DNA from: [Clostridium] scindens
GTDB taxonomy: Bacteria > Bacillota > Clostridia > Lachnospirales > Lachnospiraceae
DNA length: 64,000 bases
Assembly: GCF_019597925.1 (NCBI RefSeq)
Contig: NZ_CP080442.1
Location: forward strand, 2,956,001 to 3,020,000
Reading direction: 5' to 3'
Shown: one piece after another, positions 30,653 through 40,417 of the stretch
How the letters are laid out: every line of letters starts with the position of its first letter
Numbering within the stretch: the first letter of the stretch is position 1
The notes under the pieces: generated by a model
The model's database searches: none
What the model was told of the DNA's origin: nothing
Seen by the model: the letters and a program-made list of their open reading frames with translations, nothing else
Made by a program: the position numbers and the translations under genes

Positions 30653-33028
30653 CTAATTGAACGACTGCTCGGTTCTTTCGATAATCTCATCTTGCAGCGC
30701 CTTGCTCAGATTGTGGAAATGATCGCTATATCCGGCCACACGCACGATCAGGTCTTTGTAGTCTTCCGGATGTTTCTGGGCCTGGATCAGGGTTTCTTTG
30801 TCTATGACGTTGAACTGTATGTGGTGTCCGTCCATGTTAAAGTAGGTACGTACCAGATTTGCCATCTGATTCAGCCCTTCTTCGCCTGCGACTACGCTTG
30901 GGGTGAACTTCTGGTTCAGCAGCGTTCCGCCTGTCTGGAGATGATCCATCTTGGCACAGGATTTTACGACTGCCGTCGGCCCGTTGGTATCCGCGCCTTT
31001 TTCCGGAGAGATTCCCTCGGATACCGGCTTGTGGGCCAGACGTCCGTTGGGGCTTGCCATCATTACATCGCCGAAATATACATGGCAGGTAGTAGGAAGC
31101 ATATTAATACGATAGGTCCCTCCCAGCATGTTCGGCCGCCCTGTCACCTGGCTCCTGTAATATTCGAATACATCCCTCATGATGCTGTCTGCATACTCGT
31201 CATCATTTCCATACTTAGGGGTCTTGTTGCTTACAAGGTTCAAGATTCTGTCGTGCCCTTCGAAATTATCATCCAGAGCCTGCATCAGTTCTTTCATTGA
31301 GAAGTTCTTCTTTTCATATACATTATACTTCACTGATGCCAGGCAGTCCGTGATGGTTCCGATTCCTACGCCTTGCAGATACTTGGTATTGTATCTTGCG
31401 CCACCTCCATTGTAATCTTTCCCTTTGGAAATGCAGTCGTTGGTGATAATGGAAAGGAACGGTACCGGCATCTCTTCCGCATAAATCTTCTCAATCACGT
31501 TGCTTCCCTGGACTTTAATGTCAATGAAGTACTTCATCTGCTTCTTAAATGCATCGTACAATTCTTCATAACTTTCAAACTCCGTGGCATACCCTAGTTT
31601 CAGTCCCAACTGCTGGCCTGTCATCTTGTCGTAGCCGTTATTCAAGGTCAGTTCAAATATCTTCGGAATGTTAAAATATCCGGTCAGGATATAGGCTTCA
31701 TTGCCAAACGCCCCGGTCTCCACGCATCCGCTGGTTCCTCCCCGCCTTGCGTCTTCCAGGGATTTTCCGGCATTTAGAAGTTCCTGCACGATTGCCTCGG
31801 TATTATAGAAAGCAGGCTGTCCCCACCCCTTGCGGGAAATCTCGCAGGCACGTTTTAAGAACTTCTGCGGCGTCTTTCTGCTGATCTGCACATTGGAACT
31901 TGGCTGGAGCAGTTTCATTTCGTCCATGCAGTCCAATATCAGATAACTTACATTGTTAACGCCATTCTCTCCGTTCGGCGCGATTCCTCCGGTATTCAAA
32001 TTGGCGAAATCCGTATAGGTACTGCTTTCCTTCAAAGTTATTCCAACCTTCGGGGGCGCTGGCTGGTTATTAAATTTTACCCACAGGCATTCCAGTAACT
32101 CCAAAGCCTTCTCATCATCCAGGATTCCCGATTCTACATCCCGCTCATAAAATGGATTCAGGTGCTGGTCTAATCGACCCGGGCTGTATGCATCCCAAGG
32201 ATTCAGCTCGCTCGTCACGCCCAAATGCACGAACCAGTACATCTGAATTGCCTGCCAGTAAGTCTGGGGCTTATGCGCTGGCACGACGTCGCAGTTGGCA
32301 GCGATTTGAAACAACTCTTCCCGGCGTTTTGGATCGCTCTCTTTTTCTGCCAGTTCCCTGGCGTATGCAGCGTAGCGTTCTCCAAGAATCATAATAGCAT
32401 CACAGGCAATCTTCATGCCTTCCAACTCGTTCTTCTTATCCAGGGCTTCTGGATCATGGAAGTAATCCAGCCGGTCAATTGCCTCCTGGATGTCCTGCTT
32501 GTAGTCCAGAAATCCTTTTTCATATATTTTCACAGAACCTACCGTATGCCCTGGTCCCCTCTGCTCCATAAATTCAGTAAAAAGCCCAGCCTCATATGCC
32601 TTCTTCCACTCCGGCGTCATCTGCCTGAGTATTTTATTCCGGATGCATCTCTTATCCCAGTATGGGATCATTACCCTCTCCTGAATCTCAAAGTCCTCTT
32701 CCTTTACTTTAAAACTGATAAGTTCCCGGTCGTTCATTACATGCATATCTTCCATGGTATGGCAACATAATTCCGGAAACGTCGGGGATGCTTGCGGAGA
32801 GTCTCCCTTTTCTCCTACAACCAATTCTCCCTCGCCAATGTACAGAGTCTTGGTCGAAAAGTAATCCTTCAGAACCTGGGCACGAAGTTCCGGTATGGAG
32901 AGTGCTCCTTCATATTTCTCATAGGTATCCGTCATGCTCTTCGCCCGTTCCATATCAATGTGCGCCGGCGTCTCCAGGCTTAGTTTCCTCAGTTTTCTGA
33001 TCCGTTCATTCATTCCTCTTTCTTCCAT
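30653..33028 (-). CDS. hypD: trans-4-hydroxy-L-proline dehydratase (glycyl radical enzyme)
   Basis: 791 residues. It converts hydroxyproline to 1-pyrroline-5-carboxylate, the substrate of ProC. Catalytic Cys435 and Glu437 (GTSGCVETG) and radical Gly766 (RVAGYSDHFHN) are present. Compared with the residues I recall for the C. difficile enzyme (His160, Ser334, Asp339, Phe340, Cys434, Glu436, Tyr450, Thr645, Gly765), every one is found here with a constant offset of +1: His161, Ser335, Asp340, Phe341, Tyr451 and Thr646. That sets it apart from choline, diol and propanediol enzymes. GGAGG precedes the ATG by eight bases. Activase gene four bases upstream. Not the hydrogenase gene of the same name. 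Confidence 0.93.
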   Translation of the reverse strand: MEERGMNERIRKLRKLSLETPAHIDMERAKSMTDTYEKYEGALSIPELRAQVLKDYFSTKTLYIGEGELVVGEKGDSPQASPTFPELCCHTMEDMHVMNDRELISFKVKEEDFEIQERVMIPYWDKRCIRNKILRQMTPEWKKAYEAGLFTEFMEQRGPGHTVGSVKIYEKGFLDYKQDIQEAIDRLDYFHDPEALDKKNELEGMKIACDAIMILGERYAAYARELAEKESDPKRREELFQIAANCDVVPAHKPQTYWQAIQMYWFVHLGVTSELNPWDAYSPGRLDQHLNPFYERDVESGILDDEKALELLECLWVKFNNQPAPPKVGITLKESSTYTDFANLNTGGIAPNGENGVNNVSYLILDCMDEMKLLQPSSNVQISRKTPQKFLKRACEISRKGWGQPAFYNTEAIVQELLNAGKSLEDARRGGTSGCVETGAFGNEAYILTGYFNIPKIFELTLNNGYDKMTGQQLGLKLGYATEFESYEELYDAFKKQMKYFIDIKVQGSNVIEKIYAEEMPVPFLSIITNDCISKGKDYNGGGARYNTKYLQGVGIGTITDCLASVKYNVYEKKNFSMKELMQALDDNFEGHDRILNLVSNKTPKYGNDDEYADSIMRDVFEYYRSQVTGRPNMLGGTYRINMLPTTCHVYFGDVMMASPNGRLAHKPVSEGISPEKGADTNGPTAVVKSCAKMDHLQTGGTLLNQKFTPSVVAGEEGLNQMANLVRTYFNMDGHHIQFNVIDKETLIQAQKHPEDYKDLIVRVAGYSDHFHNLSKALQDEIIERTEQSFN

Positions 33029-33032
33029 ACTG

Positions 33033-33941
33033 CTAACCTCCTATTTTAATATTGTGAAATCCCGCTTCTTTGAATAATTCTACAAAATGTTCCATTTCTT
33101 CTTTTTCCGGTGCATGAAGATTTGTTCCTTCGTATGTCCTTCCGATCTTCTCATACTTTCCTGAGCCGGTGTTATGATAGGGCAGAAGATTAATATTGGC
33201 CACCCGGATATTCTTCTCTTGAAGATATCTGATAATCGCTTTCATATCCTCATCCGTTCCATTAACCTCTTTGATGGTGGGAATCCGGATATAGATTCTT
33301 GCGCCCGCCGCGCTTAATTTTTCCAGATTGGAAAGAATCGTCTCATTCCCTGTTCCCATATACTTTTTATGTACCTGGCTATCCATCGTTTTGATATCAT
33401 ACAGGAAGGTATCGACGTATGGCAGTATCCGGGCAAAATTCTCATATGGCGCCTGGCCGCAAGTATCAATCGTTACAGTGATTCCATATCGGGAAAGTTT
33501 TTTCGCCAGTTCTTCTACGTAGGCCATATCCGCTGTCATCACCTCGCCACCGGATAGTGTGACACCGCCGCCGGACTCTTCATAGAACATCTCATCTTTC
33601 TTTAATTCCTTTACCAATTCATCTACGGAGTATTCTTTTCCTACGATCTCTCTCAGATTCTGATTGCAAAAGTCCACGCATGTGCCGCAGCCATCGCAGA
33701 GCCGCATATCCGTGAACACCTTCCCTTCCTCGCCTCGAATCGCCTGGTTCGGACAGGCTGGCTCGCAGTTCCTGCATCCCGTACATCTTTCTGCGTCATA
33801 CAGCATCTGTTTCTTATAACTCTGGGTTTCCGGATTATGGCACCATACGCATCTTAATTGGCATCCCTTGAAAAAAACGGTTGTTCTGATACCATCTCCG
33901 TCATGGATAGAGTATTTCTGTATACTCGTGATCAGGCTCAT
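33033..33941 (-). CDS. hypE: Glycyl radical enzyme activase for HypD
   Basis: 302 residues. Radical SAM motif CQLRCVWC, then an inserted ferredoxin-like region with two Fe-S motifs (CTGCRNCEPACP and CDGCGTCVDFC), SAM-binding GGGVTLSGGEV, and TIDTCGQAPYE. This is the GRE-activase architecture. It sits four bases before the dehydratase gene in the same operon and should generate its glycyl radical. Upstream is a near-perfect 30-bp palindrome, so substrate-dependent control is likely. Confidence 0.92.
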   Translation of the reverse strand: MSLITSIQKYSIHDGDGIRTTVFFKGCQLRCVWCHNPETQSYKKQMLYDAERCTGCRNCEPACPNQAIRGEEGKVFTDMRLCDGCGTCVDFCNQNLREIVGKEYSVDELVKELKKDEMFYEESGGGVTLSGGEVMTADMAYVEELAKKLSRYGITVTIDTCGQAPYENFARILPYVDTFLYDIKTMDSQVHKKYMGTGNETILSNLEKLSAAGARIYIRIPTIKEVNGTDEDMKAIIRYLQEKNIRVANINLLPYHNTGSGKYEKIGRTYEGTNLHAPEKEEMEHFVELFKEAGFHNIKIGG

Positions 33942-33970
33942 TTTGCCACCTCTCTTTTTTGTGTCATCCG

Positions 33971-34000
33971 TTTAGACTATAGTTTGTACTTTAGTCTAAA
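33971..34000. promoter_or_regulatory. 30-bp palindromic operator upstream of hypE-hypD
   Basis: Arms TTTAGACTA (33971-33979) and TAGTCTAAA (33992-34000) are perfect; an inner AGT/ACT extends the symmetry. On the leftward strand it contains TATAGT, a possible -10, so a bound repressor would block the promoter. No adjacent regulator gene. Confidence 0.6.
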
Positions 34001-34012
34001 ATAACAAAAACA

Positions 34013-34044
34013 AAACCGGTTGTCAAGTATTTAACAACCGGTTT
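34013..34044 (-). terminator. Terminator of the DUF1848-type gene
   Basis: Stem AAACCGGTTGT / ACAACCGGTTT followed by TTGTTTTTG on the leftward strand, between the gene at 34076 and the hypE promoter region. Confidence 0.8.
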
Positions 34045-34075
34045 CCGTCCTTCCATCATCATTTCTACATATTCA

Positions 34076-35020
34076 CTAAAATTTCATATACATTTCTGGC
34101 AAATCAAACAAAGAAATCTGATTGTCCTTGTCGGACTTCACCTCTCGGTCCGTGATCGTCTCATCGCCCTTGAGCTGTCCAATCAGCAGCGGCGAAAGTG
34201 GATTATGCTGCTGCATCCTCCGCCGGGCGCCTTCCAGGCCGCTTGTCGCATAGCAATATTTGCAGCCGTTGATGCAGGTGTCATACATCCCGATATCTAT
34301 ACTCTCAACACAGCCGCATTCCCGCCGCTGTCCTGCATCCTTCTTAAGATCCAGCTTATAGCCGATCAGACTGTGGATCTTTTCTTTGTCAATACAGGCT
34401 CCATGCTGAATTCCCAATCTGCTTAAGTCTATCTTTTCCGCACAGGTATAAAGCGGCAGGCCATATTTTCTGCCAATCCGCGCCAGTCCTTCCGCCAGTC
34501 CCAATATATCCTCCGGCTCCATCTCCAGATACGGGCTGTCCTTATAGGAATCGATAAAACTTATGATGCATCTGGTCGTCGCCTTGTGGAGCCACTCGCA
34601 CATCATTTCAAACCGCTCCAGATGATAAGATATGGAATACTTCTCCGTCAGCAGAAGAGGATCAAACCTCCAGTCCACCCGCTCTTTTCCCAAGCGCTCG
34701 CTAAGCAGCAGGAAGGTGGCCATGGACTCCTCTGTGCAGGGAACGTTTTCCTCAATATCCTCTTCATAATCCGTAATCGTCATCTGGAAATAATAGGAAT
34801 ATCCCATTTTGTCGATCGTACTCAGATAGGGAATCAGAGGTTCTGGATTCTTCGTCCAAAAGGCAATACAATCTATCGTATCCGGCGACAGCTGGATACG
34901 GCTTATCTTCTTGCGGTTATATGGATTTGGGACCAACACCTCGCCGGCTTTTAGCCGGTTAATGAACCACTCCGGATATAAAGCCGGAATATCTGTCCTT
35001 CTGCTTGCACTGATTATCAT
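34076..35020 (-). CDS. DUF1848 family protein, probable Fe-S protein
   Basis: 314 residues. It begins MIISASRRTDIPALYPEWF and ends with a Cys cluster ECGCVESIDIGMYDTC, INGCKYCYAT, which are the hallmarks of DUF1848 as I recall it. The TIM-barrel-like layout and Cys set resemble radical SAM proteins of the SPL type, but the usual N-terminal CxxxCxxC is absent; the C-terminal cysteines may bind the cluster instead. Function unknown. It is a single gene between two terminators. Confidence 0.8.
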   Translation of the reverse strand: MIISASRRTDIPALYPEWFINRLKAGEVLVPNPYNRKKISRIQLSPDTIDCIAFWTKNPEPLIPYLSTIDKMGYSYYFQMTITDYEEDIEENVPCTEESMATFLLLSERLGKERVDWRFDPLLLTEKYSISYHLERFEMMCEWLHKATTRCIISFIDSYKDSPYLEMEPEDILGLAEGLARIGRKYGLPLYTCAEKIDLSRLGIQHGACIDKEKIHSLIGYKLDLKKDAGQRRECGCVESIDIGMYDTCINGCKYCYATSGLEGARRRMQQHNPLSPLLIGQLKGDETITDREVKSDKDNQISLFDLPEMYMKF

Positions 35021-35073
35021 CTTCGCACTCCTGTTTCACTTCTGCCTATCTTATAACGCAAACCTTCTGCCTC

Positions 35074-35610
35074 TTAGCCAAAATTCTTAGCAATCAGCCT
35101 GCAATATTCCCGGAATGCCGGTACCTCTTTAAAGGAGCCTGCCAGCACATCCCGGATCCCCTTATAATACCATCCAATGGTCTCCTTGTCCTTCATTCGA
35201 AAACGGTTCCATAGATTTTCCCCTTCTGCAGGATAGTCCCTGTCAATGTCCCTCATATTAGACAGTTTGTCCGCCAATCCTATCATCTGCACTTCCCTGG
35301 GGGCTGTGCGGAGATGCTCAATGGTAGCACGCTTTCGCTCCATCCAGGTCTTTGACTTATCTTCACTTTCCTGGGCGACCATAAAGGCCACCCGCTCAGA
35401 GAATTCCTGAGCCAGAATTCTCTGAGTAATGCCTTCGCAGTCTTCGATCGTGTCATGCAGCACTGCGGCGCTGATCACTTCCTCGTCGTCGGTCATTGTC
35501 GCCACGATATCCCCAACTTCTACCGGGTGCACAATGTATGGCCTCTTGGTTCCCTTCCTGTATTGTCCTTCGTGTGCCTTGGTTGCAAATTCAATTGCTT
35601 TGTCAATCAT
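35074..35610 (-). CDS. HD-domain hydrolase, SpoT/MESH1-like
   Basis: 178 residues. RKGTKRPYIVHPVEVGDIVA, AAVLHDTIEDC and LADKLSNMRDID match the HD hydrolase domain of RelA/SpoT and the small MESH1-type (p)ppGpp hydrolases, with metal-binding His and Asp residues in place. No synthetase domain. It may degrade alarmones or a related nucleotide. It lies 18 bases after the large exporter gene's stop in the convergent map order but on the same strand, downstream of nothing else. Confidence 0.85.
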   Translation of the reverse strand: MIDKAIEFATKAHEGQYRKGTKRPYIVHPVEVGDIVATMTDDEEVISAAVLHDTIEDCEGITQRILAQEFSERVAFMVAQESEDKSKTWMERKRATIEHLRTAPREVQMIGLADKLSNMRDIDRDYPAEGENLWNRFRMKDKETIGWYYKGIRDVLAGSFKEVPAFREYCRLIAKNFG

Positions 35611-35628
35611 AATGTACCTCTCTTATCA

Positions 35629-38600
35629 TTATTGATCCAACGTGGTTTCGATTTCTTCAATACCTTCACGAAGTCTTGCCTTTTCTTTTTTATGAAACAG
35701 ATCAAAGATACAAGGAACAACTACTAAGGTTAATATAGTTCCATATATCAATCCGCCAATGGTAACAACTGCCATAGGCTGCACCATATCCGCACCCATT
35801 CCGAAGCCGATTGCCATGGTTGACAAGCCAAGGATTGTTGTAAGAGCCGTCATGATGATTGGCCTAAGCCTGGTCTTGCCTGCCTCTACCAGCGCCTTTT
35901 CTTTTTCTATGCCGACTGCAATCAACTGGTTGGTATAGTCAATAAATACGATACCGTTATTGACTATAATGCCTGACAGCATTACAAATCCGATCATCGC
36001 GATTACGCTGACTGCCATTCCCGACATCCATAACGCAAGAAGGCCTCCGGTGAATGCCAGCGGCACGGTAAACATAACGATGAACGGAGAGCGCAGAGAC
36101 TGGAACTGTGCCACCATGATGAGGTACATAAATACGATTGCCAGCGCCAGCATCTTAAAGAGTTCTATCATCGCCTCGTTGATGGTCTCATCCTCTCCAG
36201 TCATCTTTATCTCGTATCCTTCCGGCGCGTCGTAGGATTTCAACGCCTTCTTCACCCGGCTGCTGACCAGGCCGATATTATCCCCATCCTTAATCTCTGC
36301 CGTAACCGACATGAACCGGCTCTGATCCTTCCGGCTGATTGCTCTAAGGCCGGAGGCGTCTTCAAATGTGGCAATGTCGGACAGTTTCACATCTTCTGAT
36401 GTTCCATCCTGCTTCTCGGCAGTGATGGTCAGATTGCGGATATCCTCCCTGCTAAGGCTCTCGTTAGCATCATCCAGTACATAGACATCATAGTCATTGG
36501 TATCGGTTGCCAACGTGGTGGCCGTCTGGGCTTCTGCGAGTTTCCCATACAGCTGCTGGTATACTTGAGCCACCGTAAGGCCATGCTGCGTTGCCTTTGT
36601 CTTATCCACTACGACCCGCAGTTCCTCGTTATTGTCTTCTGTTCCATCCAGTACATTCTGAGTTCCTTTTGTCTTCTCTACGATTCCCTTGACATCATTT
36701 GCTACTTTCTGTAGCTTATCCAGATCTTTCCCCTTTATCTGAATATTAATCCCCGAACTGCCAAGAGCGCTCATATCCATATTGGACATATTTACGGTAA
36801 GTTCGCCGTCAATATCCTTTGTTACGCTTTCGATCTTTTTCTTAAGCTGTTCATTGTTCATGGACGGATGGTCCTTTGTGATCGCGTAGAATTCAATTAC
36901 ATTCGATTCCGTCTGCGTCCCCATCATATCAGATGCAGATACCAGTCCGCCGATATCCTTGATATCCTCAATCTTACCAATCCGGTCCATTACCTGATCC
37001 GCCACCTTGGCTGTATCGTCAAGGCTGCTTCCCTCTTCCGTCTCCAGCGTCATAGCAATCTGGTTGCTCTCCATCTGAGGCATGAATTCTGTTCCTCTTG
37101 ACAGAGCCAATGCAATGCTTGCTATGAACAGCGCCAGAGCCCCCAGCAGTACCAGAAGCTTCCTATGCAGCGCCTTTTCAAGCAGTTTGCCATATCCCTG
37201 CCTGATCTTGGCGAATATTTTTGACTCCTTATCTTCCGTCTTCTTCAGCAATCCTGCGGACATCATAGGAACCAGAGTCAGAGCCACAGCCAGACTGGCC
37301 AGAAGCGAGTATGCGATGGTAAGCCCCATGTCTACAAACAACTGCCTGGTGATTCCACTGGTAAACACGATTGGCAGGAATACGCAGACCGTCGTCAGCG
37401 TAGAGGCCATGATCGCCCCGCCTACCTGTCTTGCGCCTTCTATGGCCGCTTCTTTGGCGGAAGCGCCTTCTTCATTTCTCATGCGGTATATGTTCTCGAT
37501 TACGACGATAGAGTTATCCACCAGCATACCGACGCCCAGCGCAAGCCCTGATAAGGATATGATGTTCAGGGTTACCCCGGAGAAATACATGGCAACCAGC
37601 GCTGTCATGATACTGATCGGGATAGAGCACGCAATAACAAATGTAGGACGAAGGCTCTTTAAGAATACCAGCAGGATGATCACCGCCAATATGGCTCCAT
37701 AGATCAGGTTCTGCAGTACGGAATGGACGATAAGGTCAATATATACGCCCTGATCCATCAGCGTCACCGTCTTAATTCCCGCGTTATCCTTTTTTAAACT
37801 CTCCAGCTTCTCGAGCACCCGCTTGCTCACATCGCCGGTAGAGTACCCGGTCTGCTTCTGAACGCTCAGCATGACTCCGGGCTTGCCGTTAATCTTCGCG
37901 TACGTCTCATCCGAATTATTCACCAGTTCCACATTCGCGACATCCGACAGTTTGACCGGATCAATGCCCTCCATGTCGATCAGCACTAGATCCTTGATGT
38001 CTTCAATGCTTTTGAACTTGTCACCGACGCGGACCAGGTAATCAATTCCATCCTCCGTCACATACCCCGCAGGCATGCTGAAGTTCTCCGCGGCCAGAAT
38101 CGTCTTGACCATATCCGCAGACAGGATGCTGCTTACATCCGTGCTTCCCGCCGCCTGGCTCTGTGCCGATTCCATCTGTGCTTCCTGCATCTGGATTGCT
38201 GCTTCTCCTGCTGCAAGCTGGGCTGTTCCTTCCCCGATGCCTACTGCTGCCTCCAACTGGCCGGATGCCAGCTGGCCTCTGGCCTGCGCCAGCGTCATGG
38301 CTCCGTTATTCACTTGATCCTGGATAGATTCCAGCTGTCCCTTTCCCGCAGCCACCTGATCAAGTCCTTGCTGAATCGCTGCTTCCTGCTGCGTTAGTTG
38401 CTGGATAGTAGTTTCCAAGGTTGAATGACTCGTGTCGTAGGAATCAATGATTGGCTGTAATTCGTTCTTCTGCGCCTCCAATGCTTCTCTTTGCTCTGTA
38501 GTAAGATCTGGACTTTGCAACGCTGCAATGATCTGGTCGTAACTTGCTTTCGCCGTCTCCAACTGCGTCAGCTGGGCCTGGGCTGCTGCCTTTGCCGCCT

Positions 38601-39444
38601 GTATGGTAGCAAGGCTCTGCTTAAGCTGGGTCTCAGTCACATTAAGCTCCGCCATTTTTTCCGTGATCTCCAACTGGGCCTGCTTAATCTCCTCGCTTTT
38701 TGTAGATATCTGGGACTCCGCCTGGGCAAGCCCCTGTGACGCCTGGGAAGTACCTGCCGCCAGGGCCGCCTTTCCACTTTCCACCTGCGCCTTGGCATCA
38801 TCCAGGGCCGATTTGGCTTCATTTATCTTTTTTTCCAGTTCTGCCTTAATATCATCATTTAATTCCGTAACCTTCTGCTCGTTGACGGTAATCTCCACCG
38901 TATTCTCTATGCTTCCCGAAGCAGCGACGGAAGCTACCCCTTCTACGCTTTCTACTTCTGGAATAACCTCTTCCTCGATCACTTTGCTGGTTTCGGCCGC
39001 ATTATCTCCACCGGCACTGACTGCAGCAATCAGTACAGGCATCATATCTGGATTTAATTTCATAATAATGGGATTCGAAACTGCATCCGGCCAGAATCCC
39101 TGGATCTGATCCAGGCTTTCTCTCATCTCTATGGTAACGGAGTCCATGTTCGTTGTCTGTTCGAACTCCAATATGACCGTAGATGCATTTTCATTAGATA
39201 TTGACTGAATTGTCTTGATATTGCTGACCGCAGCCATCGTCTGCTCGACGGGCTTGGTTACGACTTCTTCCACCTCTTCCGGGCTTGCGCCGGTATAGGT
39301 GGTCATTACTATCGCATATGGCAGGTTCATGCTGGGAAGCAGATCCAGCGTCATATTGCCGAATGAGACTACTCCCAGGATAATAATCAGAACCACTCCC
39401 ACCACTACTGTGTAGGGTCTTTTTACACTGAATTTTGATAACAT
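35629..39444 (-). CDS. RND-type efflux transporter with coiled-coil insert
   Basis: About 1271 residues from ATG 39444 (AGAGGACGAG upstream). It has the AcrB-type layout: N-terminal helix (YTVVVGVVLIIILGVVSF), first porter region, a helix block with VGMLVDNSIVVIENIYRMRNEE (TM4 proton-relay motif), second porter region, and a second helix block ending near LTLVVVPCIFDLF. Between porter subdomains, residues ~195-435 form a long Ala/Gln/Glu-rich coiled coil absent from Gram-negative AcrB. In a monoderm this could reach across the cell wall. No periplasmic adaptor or outer channel gene is nearby. Substrate unknown. Confidence 0.9.
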   Translation of the reverse strand: MLSKFSVKRPYTVVVGVVLIIILGVVSFGNMTLDLLPSMNLPYAIVMTTYTGASPEEVEEVVTKPVEQTMAAVSNIKTIQSISNENASTVILEFEQTTNMDSVTIEMRESLDQIQGFWPDAVSNPIIMKLNPDMMPVLIAAVSAGGDNAAETSKVIEEEVIPEVESVEGVASVAASGSIENTVEITVNEQKVTELNDDIKAELEKKINEAKSALDDAKAQVESGKAALAAGTSQASQGLAQAESQISTKSEEIKQAQLEITEKMAELNVTETQLKQSLATIQAAKAAAQAQLTQLETAKASYDQIIAALQSPDLTTEQREALEAQKNELQPIIDSYDTSHSTLETTIQQLTQQEAAIQQGLDQVAAGKGQLESIQDQVNNGAMTLAQARGQLASGQLEAAVGIGEGTAQLAAGEAAIQMQEAQMESAQSQAAGSTDVSSILSADMVKTILAAENFSMPAGYVTEDGIDYLVRVGDKFKSIEDIKDLVLIDMEGIDPVKLSDVANVELVNNSDETYAKINGKPGVMLSVQKQTGYSTGDVSKRVLEKLESLKKDNAGIKTVTLMDQGVYIDLIVHSVLQNLIYGAILAVIILLVFLKSLRPTFVIACSIPISIMTALVAMYFSGVTLNIISLSGLALGVGMLVDNSIVVIENIYRMRNEEGASAKEAAIEGARQVGGAIMASTLTTVCVFLPIVFTSGITRQLFVDMGLTIAYSLLASLAVALTLVPMMSAGLLKKTEDKESKIFAKIRQGYGKLLEKALHRKLLVLLGALALFIASIALALSRGTEFMPQMESNQIAMTLETEEGSSLDDTAKVADQVMDRIGKIEDIKDIGGLVSASDMMGTQTESNVIEFYAITKDHPSMNNEQLKKKIESVTKDIDGELTVNMSNMDMSALGSSGINIQIKGKDLDKLQKVANDVKGIVEKTKGTQNVLDGTEDNNEELRVVVDKTKATQHGLTVAQVYQQLYGKLAEAQTATTLATDTNDYDVYVLDDANESLSREDIRNLTITAEKQDGTSEDVKLSDIATFEDASGLRAISRKDQSRFMSVTAEIKDGDNIGLVSSRVKKALKSYDAPEGYEIKMTGEDETINEAMIELFKMLALAIVFMYLIMVAQFQSLRSPFIVMFTVPLAFTGGLLALWMSGMAVSVIAMIGFVMLSGIIVNNGIVFIDYTNQLIAVGIEKEKALVEAGKTRLRPIIMTALTTILGLSTMAIGFGMGADMVQPMAVVTIGGLIYGTILTLVVVPCIFDLFHKKEKARLREGIEEIETTLDQ

Positions 39445-39629
39445 ACTCGTCCTCTTTCTCGTCTTTACTTTCTCGCCTATACTTTTATTGCCGCCCGAAA
39501 TATGCATGGCGGCTCATATGTAAATCATATCACTTGGAACTTTAATTAGCAATGATTCTGGTATATAATAATAAGTAGAAAAAGGGAATTTTATAATTAT
39601 TTTAGAATCTCGGACAGGGGGCAATATAG

Positions 39630-40364
39630 ATGAATAAAAAAACGGTTCTGGTTACAGGTGCTTCCAGGGGAATTGGAAAAAGCACTGCCTTGTATTTCGC
39701 GGCAAAAGGGTATCATGTTTTTCTAAACTGCTGCACTTCCGTTTCTGATCTGAACAAGGTAAAGCATACCATAGAAACTACTTATCACGGCTCCTGCGAT
39801 ATCGTGCTTGGCAATGTGGGCAATCCGGAAGAGACGGATCGGATCTTTCGGCGCATCTACAGCACATGCAGCTATCTGGACGTACTGATCAATAATGCCG
39901 GCGTTTCTTATATCGGACTGCTTACGGATATGAGCAATTCGGAGTGGGAACATATCATTCAGACGAATCTGTCTTCCGTCTTCTACTGCTGCCGACACGC
40001 CATCCCTCCTATGGTAGCCAGGAAGTCCGGCAAGATCATCAATGTATCTTCCATGTGGGGAACCTCCGGCGCCTCCTGCGAAGCCGCGTATTCTGCCTCC
40101 AAGGCAGGAGTAAACGGCCTTACTAAGGCGCTCGCCAAGGAACTGGCTCCCAGCAATATCCAGGTAAATGCCGTGGCCTGCGGAGTCATTGATACGGCAA
40201 TGAACCAGAGGCTTACCATAGAAGAGCGAAAAGATCTGGAGGAAGAGATTCCGATGGGAAGGTTCGGTACCACCGATGAAGTGGCAAGCATTATCTGGGA
40301 TATCGCCAATGCGTCTCCTTATATGACGGGACAGGTGATCGGGATTGACGGCGGGTATCTGTAA
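39630..40364 (+). CDS. Short-chain dehydrogenase, FabG-like
   Basis: 244 residues. NAD(P)-binding TGASRGIG, structural NNAG, and the catalytic Ser-Tyr-Lys triad (NVSSMWGTSGASCEAAYSASKAG). The C-terminal IGIDGGYL is as in 3-oxoacyl-ACP reductases. Substrate cannot be told: FabG function is possible, but there are no other fatty-acid genes here. GGACAGGGGG lies upstream of the ATG. It is a lone rightward gene ending in a shared convergent terminator. Confidence 0.88.
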   Translation: MNKKTVLVTGASRGIGKSTALYFAAKGYHVFLNCCTSVSDLNKVKHTIETTYHGSCDIVLGNVGNPEETDRIFRRIYSTCSYLDVLINNAGVSYIGLLTDMSNSEWEHIIQTNLSSVFYCCRHAIPPMVARKSGKIINVSSMWGTSGASCEAAYSASKAGVNGLTKALAKELAPSNIQVNAVACGVIDTAMNQRLTIEERKDLEEEIPMGRFGTTDEVASIIWDIANASPYMTGQVIGIDGGYL

Positions 40365-40385
40365 GCTTCATACAAGGCTGAAAAA

Positions 40386-40409
40386 GCCGGCATCTTAAGT
40401 GATGCCGGC
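40386..40409. terminator. Convergent terminator between the dehydrogenase and xth
   Basis: Perfect GC-rich stem GCCGGCATC / GATGCCGGC with six-base loop, A-run on the left and T-rich on the right, so it can serve both converging genes. Confidence 0.88.
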
Positions 40410-40417
40410 CTTATCAT

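Noticed and set aside
30578..31300. Rightward frame of 240 codons opposite hypD
   Set aside because: Shadow of the conserved glycyl radical enzyme; no coding features of its own.
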